A stretch of 16,299 bases of DNA from an uncultured Oscillospiraceae bacterium (GTDB lineage: Bacteria > Bacillota > Clostridia > Oscillospirales > Ruminococcaceae): contig CAJUMG010000015.1 in NCBI GenBank assembly GCA_910587335.1, positions 22,062-38,360 on the forward strand, written 5' to 3'. The position numbers were made by a program, and so were the translations under genes. A model generated the notes under the pieces. That model saw only the letters and a program-made list of their open reading frames with translations, was not told the origin of the DNA and ran no database searches. Shown here one piece after another: positions 12,426-16,299 of the stretch (position 1 is its first letter; each line of letters starts with the position of its first letter).

Positions 12426-14151
12426 CACAGTCTCCCCCTTCCTCTTGTTGACGGTACATGTGCGCATATAATCCATTTTGTTCCATAAGCTGTTCGTGGG
12501 TGCCGCGCTCCACGATTTGGCCATCCTTCATAAAAACGATCTCCTGGGCGTGCTGGACAGCACTTAACCGGTGAGAGACAATCACCGTTGTTTTTCCGTT
12601 GTAATAATCCGCCAGCTGTTCTAAAATCAACTGCTCGGTATGGTTGTCCACCGCGCTGAGCGTATCGTCTAGGATTAGCAGATCCGGATTGCGAATCAAC
12701 GCGCGCGCCAAGGCGATCCGCTGCTTTTGGCCGCCGGAAAGATGCGTACCTCGCTCGCCAACCTGCGTATCATACCCATTGGGAAAAGACGCTATATCGC
12801 CATGGACACTGGCCAATTTAGCTGCCTGCATAATGTCCTCATCGGTGGCATTGGGATAGTAAAATTGAATGTTATCTCGGATCGAGGCAGAGAACAAAAA
12901 GCCATCCTGCGGGACGAAACCAGCCTGTTCCCGCAACGCCTTTGCCGGGATCGCCGTGATATCCTTACCGCCTATATAAATGCTTTGTTCCGGTACATCA
13001 TACATTTTTAACAGTAGGTGCATCAGGGTCGTTTTACCGCTGCCTGTCGGTCCCACTATACCTAAAGTAGAGCCTTGGGAAAGGTGCAAAGAAATGCCGC
13101 TTAATACATCATTCTTCGTTCCCGGATAACGGAAGGTCAGATTTTCGATCCGAATTTCTCCACCGATCGGATCCTTTGCGTCCTCCATTTCCTTTTCTGG
13201 TATACCAGGTTCTTCCAAAATCATCTGTAACCGCTTATAAGAGGCAAGTCCTCTTTGCAGCATATTCATAATACGGCCTAAAGACATAACCGGCTGCTGA
13301 ACCAGAAGAAGAGAACCATTAAAGATTACCAGTGTTCCCAACGTTAGATTTCCCGATAATACCATATGCCCGCCAACAATTAACCCAATCGCGTAACACA
13401 GTCCAAAGACTACCGAGATGGAAGGCCAGATCATCGAGGAAGTGTCTGCCAGATCCACATTTGCGTCATACATCGTCTTACTGATGTCAGAGAATTCGCC
13501 CAACCGCTCTTCTTCTTTCGCAAAGCTTTTGATGACCTGAACGCCCATAATGGTTTCATTGACCTCGCCAGACAGCTCAGAAAACAGCGACTGTACATGC
13601 CGGAACTTTCTTCTCACAACCCCGCCAAGCTTAACAATAATAAAAACAGCGATGGGTACAGGGAGCAAAGCCAGTAAGGTTAATTGCAGGTCTACCTGCG
13701 TTATCATGCTATCAATAGCCATCACTGCGGTAGATAATCCACTGATGGACATGGATATGACCTGTCCAAAGGTCATGCGCACCGCACCTACATCGTTCAC
13801 CGCGTATGCCATCAAATCGCCAGACCGCTGTTTAGACAAATAAGACATCGGAAGATTTTCCAGTTTTATAAACAGCTGTTCCCGCAAATAATTTTCTAAA
13901 AAGCGAGAATTTCCGATAATAAAATACCGCCATATGTATCGGGTGATAAAAACACCTAACGCAATCAAAATAATATAAATGGCTTGCCTGTAAACCAGGT
14001 GCTGATCAATCAGTGCCACATCCATGTCCATCAAATCGATCGCGCTTCCTAACGCAACTGGCGCCAGCGTTGTAATATAGGAGCTGATAAGTAAAAATAC
14101 AAAGCCAGGAATATACCTCCAGCCATGTTTTTTTAAAAAGCCCTTTAACAT
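12412..14151 (-). CDS. ABC exporter half-transporter, degenerate-Walker-B subunit
   Basis: A 579-aa partner of the next gene. ATG at 14151 follows AGAGGTG, 6 bases away. The membrane domain spans ~10-310 with about six hydrophobic helices, and the ATPase domain ~333-570. Walker A is GPTGSGKT (367-374), the Q-loop is GFVPQDGFLF, and a perfect LSGGQKQR signature lies at 471-478. Walker B is LLILDD (491-496), with Asp496 replacing the catalytic Glu; the switch His527 is kept. This subunit supplies the good signature to the partner's good Walker B, and contributes the weak site itself. It is the second gene of the marR-led unit, 65 bases after marR. The heterodimer assignment follows from the complementary motifs. 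Confidence 0.93.
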   Translation of the reverse strand: MLKGFLKKHGWRYIPGFVFLLISSYITTLAPVALGSAIDLMDMDVALIDQHLVYRQAIYIILIALGVFITRYIWRYFIIGNSRFLENYLREQLFIKLENLPMSYLSKQRSGDLMAYAVNDVGAVRMTFGQVISMSISGLSTAVMAIDSMITQVDLQLTLLALLPVPIAVFIIVKLGGVVRRKFRHVQSLFSELSGEVNETIMGVQVIKSFAKEEERLGEFSDISKTMYDANVDLADTSSMIWPSISVVFGLCYAIGLIVGGHMVLSGNLTLGTLVIFNGSLLLVQQPVMSLGRIMNMLQRGLASYKRLQMILEEPGIPEKEMEDAKDPIGGEIRIENLTFRYPGTKNDVLSGISLHLSQGSTLGIVGPTGSGKTTLMHLLLKMYDVPEQSIYIGGKDITAIPAKALREQAGFVPQDGFLFSASIRDNIQFYYPNATDEDIMQAAKLASVHGDIASFPNGYDTQVGERGTHLSGGQKQRIALARALIRNPDLLILDDTLSAVDNHTEQLILEQLADYYNGKTTVIVSHRLSAVQHAQEIVFMKDGQIVERGTHEQLMEQNGLYAHMYRQQEEGGDCDEEK

Positions 14152-14216
14152 AAATGCACCTCTCTTCCTCTAACATAAACCCTCTTTGATTCCCCCACGA
14201 ATTTTACACGCTATAG

Positions 14217-14672
14217 CTACTGGATTTCTGTTTCGCATCCAATTTCTTCCATGCCCACAGCCAGTTTTGACAGAAGTGTTCTAAACTGTGCCTGCTCTTC
14301 TTCACTTAGCACACCAAATATTTTGTTTGTCATCTCCTGGCGCGCTTCATTCATTTGCTGAGAAATCTCCTGGCCTTTCCCGGTCAAGTAAATATTGACC
14401 TTTCTTCGATCTTGTTCATTCACCTGGCGCTCGATCCAACCGCTTTTCTGCATTTTATCTAACAGTTCACTTAAAGAAGCAGGACGAATTTGCAGGCGTT
14501 CAGCTAAATCTTTTTGACCAATTCCTTCTTCACGGCGCAGAATAGATAAAATTTTTCCCTGCCCATGTTGGGTACCAACCTTGCCATGCACATTTCGATG
14601 GTATTGACGGCGCATCAGATTAAAACAGTGTCGAAAAATATGCATTAACTCTTCGCAGGAATTTTCTTCCAA
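14217..14672 (-). CDS. MarR family transcriptional regulator
   Basis: A 151-aa winged-helix regulator, probably a dimeric repressor of its own operon and released by a small ligand. TTG at 14672-14670 is the start, with AAAAGGGGGTG ~5 bases upstream. The winged helix covers ~40-100: KILSILRREEGIGQKDLAER, recognition helix PASLSELLDKMQKSGWIERQ, and the wing DRRKVNIYLTGKGQEI, all typical of MarR. The flanking N- and C-terminal helices (MHIFRHCFNLMRRQYHR; EEEQAQFRTLLSKLAVGMEE) form the dimer domain. It is the first gene of the exporter unit, with no terminator before the ABC genes. A palindrome near its transcription start suggests autoregulation. Confidence 0.93.
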   Translation of the reverse strand: MEENSCEELMHIFRHCFNLMRRQYHRNVHGKVGTQHGQGKILSILRREEGIGQKDLAERLQIRPASLSELLDKMQKSGWIERQVNEQDRRKVNIYLTGKGQEISQQMNEARQEMTNKIFGVLSEEEQAQFRTLLSKLAVGMEEIGCETEIQ

Positions 14673-14690
14673 ATAGACACCCCCTTTTAA

Positions 14691-14702
14691 TTAGGCACCT
14701 AA
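14691..14702. promoter_or_regulatory. Candidate MarR operator
   Basis: TTAGGCACCTAA: two 5-bp half-sites, TTAGG and CCTAA, around a 2-bp centre. It lies just downstream of the -10 (14716-14711), about at the transcription start and upstream of the ribosome site. Confidence 0.6.
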
Positions 14703-14710
14703 CTTTTTTT

Positions 14711-14739
14711 ATTTTACACAAGTTTCCAGCCTTTGTCAA
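14711..14739 (-). promoter_or_regulatory. Promoter of the marR-ABC operon
   Basis: On the minus strand, TTGACA (14739-14734), a 17-bp spacer and TAAAAT (14716-14711). A perfect -35 and good -10. Confidence 0.85.
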
Positions 14740-14797
14740 TGCGATTGGGTGAAATTCTCACATCATTTTTTCGAAACGCATATTTTTAAGACTTCAC

Positions 14798-14830
14798 AAA
14801 AACCCCATGGAGTATTGATCCACGGGGCTT
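14798..14830 (-). terminator. Terminator of the CmpB-like gene
   Basis: CCCCATGG (14803-14810) and CCACGGGG (14820-14827) pair with one G-U pair. On the minus strand the stem is followed by GTTTTTG. Confidence 0.85.
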
Positions 14831-14832
14831 TC

Positions 14833-15243
14833 TTATCTAAGCTTTAAACGCAGAGAATAGGATTGGAAAAAAAGATTGATTTTCCGGCTAAAAAACAGAA
14901 GAGGAAACGTCAGGAGAAACCAGAGAAAAGAGAACAAAGGACATACCTGCCCTAAAAAATTCATCCATTGGTTACTATAATCCCAAACATGCCAGCGCAT
15001 CCATAGGTTTACTACAATTCCAGTAAACAGCTCTACAATTGTAATCAAAGCCGATCCCAAAAAACATCTTTTCCAAATAGATAGCCCGCTGGCATAAACA
15101 TTTGCTAGATGAATCCCCGAAAAACAGATCCCGCCTGCCAGCGTCATGGTCCAATGGGTATTTCCCCTCCATAAAATCTCCAACAGACTGTATCCAATTG
15201 CACCAATGGAAAATACGGAAAGCATCTCTCCTTTTTTGACCAT
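14833..15243 (-). CDS. CmpB-like membrane protein (putative ABC-transporter type IV, PF06541-like)
   Basis: A 136-aa integral membrane protein, with ATG at 15243 and AAAAGGGGGAT 5 bases upstream. Four hydrophobic segments are visible at ~8-25, ~32-52, ~60-82 and ~98-118. Family-type motifs are LEILWRGNTHWTM (21-33), ELFTGIVVNLWMRWHVWDYS (71-90) and GQVCPLFSFLWFLL (98-111), with the charged residues inside membrane segments that mark this group. Despite the family name, transport has not been shown as far as I know and the true role is unclear. It is a single-gene unit with its own terminator, divergent from cimA. The C-terminus is basic. Confidence 0.82.
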   Translation of the reverse strand: MVKKGEMLSVFSIGAIGYSLLEILWRGNTHWTMTLAGGICFSGIHLANVYASGLSIWKRCFLGSALITIVELFTGIVVNLWMRWHVWDYSNQWMNFLGQVCPLFSFLWFLLTFPLLFFSRKINLFFQSYSLRLKLR

Positions 15244-15296
15244 AAAAATCCCCCTTTTCTGCTATTTATAGGGTTATTTTTGGGGAAAAAACGCAT

Positions 15297-15305
15297 TTTA
15301 TACCA
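15297..15305 (-). promoter_or_regulatory. Candidate extended -10 for the CmpB-like gene
   Basis: On the minus strand TGG TATAAA (15305-15297), with no clear -35. It lies ~54 bases upstream of the start codon. Confidence 0.4.
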
Positions 15306-15327
15306 GTGAATTTTTGGATGTGCTTTG

Positions 15328-15356
15328 TTGACAAAAAAGCCGGAATCTCCTATCAT
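15328..15356 (+). promoter_or_regulatory. cimA promoter
   Basis: TTGACA (15328-15333), a 17-bp spacer and TATCAT (15351-15356). An inverted repeat GCCGGA/TCCGGC (15339-15344 and 15369-15374) straddles the -10. The leader is only ~55 bases, too short for a T-box. Confidence 0.8.
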
Positions 15357-15417
15357 GAAAGGTAGCTGTCCGGCAAGTATTTCTGTCATCATTCCCCAAA
15401 GGCAAGGAGGTTTATTT

Positions 15418-16299
15418 ATGCGGCAAATCGAGATCCTAGACTCTTCCCTGCGGGACGGAGCACAGGCAGAAGGAATTTTCTACTCGTTAGAGGATAAGCT
15501 TCGGATCGCTTATGCGTTGGATCGCATCGGCATCAGCTATATCGAAGCGGGAAACCCCGCCTCTAATCCAAAAGACATGGAATTGTTTCGTCAGATTGCA
15601 GCGGAACCTTTGCAAAACGCAAAACTAGTCGCCTTCGGCGCAACCCGAAGACCGGGTATCTCTGTAGAAGAAGACAGCAACTGTGCCGCTCTGGCAGCGG
15701 CGGAAGCGGAATACCTCTCCATCTTTGGGAAAAGTTGGGACCTTCATGTCACACAAATTTTAAAAACATCCTTCTCTGAAAATCTGCAAATGATTTATGA
15801 TACCGTCTCCTTCTTTGTCCGCTCTGGAAAAAAGGTTTTTTTCGATGCAGAACACTTTTTCGATGGCTATCGGGAAAACCCTTCCTATGCGATGCAGACA
15901 ATTTTATCGGCAGAAAAAGCCGGCGCCTGCCGAATTGTTTTATGCGACACCAACGGTGGAAGCTTTCCACAAGAGGTCGCGGAAATTGTCCGAGAAGTAA
16001 AAAAAATCTGCACCGTTCCTTTAGGGATTCACTGTCATAATGATATGGACTGTGCCGTAGCGGCAAGCTTCCTGGCAGTCGAGGCCGGGTGTGAACAGAT
16101 TCAGGGAACCTTTTTGGGATATGGCGAGCGTTGTGGAAACGCCAATCTATCCACTATTATTCCTACACTTCAGCTAAAAAAGAAGTATCAGTGCATTCCC
16201 CATGCTTCTTTAGGGGAATTAACCCATACCGCACGATATGTGGCGGAGGTTGCCAATTATATGATCCCCCCTTCCTCTCCTTATGTGGGAAAAAGCGCC
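15418..16299 (+). CDS. cimA: (R)-citramalate synthase-like enzyme, 5' part (3' end outside window)
   Basis: The first 294 codons of a LeuA-family acyltransferase; no stop occurs before the window ends. ATG at 15418 follows GGCAAGGAGG with a 7-base spacer. Citramalate synthase condenses pyruvate and acetyl-CoA to citramalate, giving 2-oxobutyrate for isoleucine. Visible: MRQIEILDSSLRDGAQAEGI with catalytic Arg12-Asp13, GISYIEAGNPASNPKDMEL as in CimA, the metal motif HCHND (His205, His207), GTFLGYGERCGNANLSTI, and the start of the DUF/communication region (HTARYVAEVANYMIPPSSPY VGKSA). The pattern fits CimA better than 2-isopropylmalate or homocitrate synthase, which carry NAGIP-type and other motifs, but the C-terminal regulatory domain that would settle it is missing. 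Confidence 0.87.
   Translation, partial: MRQIEILDSSLRDGAQAEGIFYSLEDKLRIAYALDRIGISYIEAGNPASNPKDMELFRQIAAEPLQNAKLVAFGATRRPGISVEEDSNCAALAAAEAEYLSIFGKSWDLHVTQILKTSFSENLQMIYDTVSFFVRSGKKVFFDAEHFFDGYRENPSYAMQTILSAEKAGACRIVLCDTNGGSFPQEVAEIVREVKKICTVPLGIHCHNDMDCAVAASFLAVEAGCEQIQGTFLGYGERCGNANLSTIIPTLQLKKKYQCIPHASLGELTHTARYVAEVANYMIPPSSPYVGKSA

Noticed and set aside
15360..15417. T-box or leucine/isoleucine attenuator ahead of cimA
   Set aside because: The leader is too short and has no terminator-antiterminator pair or leader peptide.
1..16299. CRISPR array, prophage or insertion sequence
   Set aside because: No regular direct repeats with spacers, no integrase or transposase frame, and no target-site duplication pattern was seen.

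Overview
The window looks like chromosomal DNA from a low-to-moderate-GC spore-forming Clostridia member, probably near the Oscillospiraceae/Ruminococcaceae. The evidence is an IreB-family protein, a Spo0A C-terminal-type domain, a clostridial-type galactokinase with the GNHTDHQHG signature, strong AGGAGG-like ribosome sites, TTG/GTG starts and many U-tailed hairpin terminators. The genus is inference only. No integrase, transposase, phage gene or CRISPR array was seen.

Layout. 1-656 is the 3' end of pheT. 799-1042 is an ireB reading frame broken by a frameshift near its 5' end. 1358-1654 is a small protein of unknown function. 1994-4327 is a regulatory cluster: a stand-alone Spo0A-C-like protein, a single-pass membrane DUF4367 protein of anti-sigma type, a small coiled-coil protein, and on the opposite strand an ECF sigma factor with a 58-aa ORF (3628-3804) overlapping its 3' end. 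The + strand genes and the sigma unit converge on a shared bidirectional terminator at 3563-3603. 4658-7003 is galK-galE without galT. 7309-8498 is a GNAT acetyltransferase followed by a MmcQ/YjbR-family protein. 8808-10140 is a 66-aa unknown protein followed by a FIST-domain sensor. 10376-10458 (minus) is tRNA-Leu(GAG) with a consensus promoter. 10671-14672 (minus) is a three-gene unit of a MarR-type repressor and two half-transporters of a heterodimeric ABC exporter. 14833-15243 (minus) is a CmpB-like membrane protein. 15418-16299 is the 5' part of a citramalate synthase gene (cimA), cut by the window edge.

How the genes may work together. GalK and GalE are two Leloir-pathway enzymes; the uridylyltransferase must lie elsewhere. 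The MarR protein probably represses its own operon through a palindrome at its start of transcription, and its two ABC subunits carry complementary active-site defects, as in BmrCD/LmrCD-type exporters. The sigma factor overlaps a short ORF whose end resembles the soluble N-terminus of the DUF4367 protein about 570 bp away, suggesting one regulatory module split across two convergent units. No obviously new defence or biosynthetic system stands out. The best leads are the frameshifted ireB, the missed 58-aa ORF, the receiver-less Spo0A-C protein and the small-protein/FIST operon.
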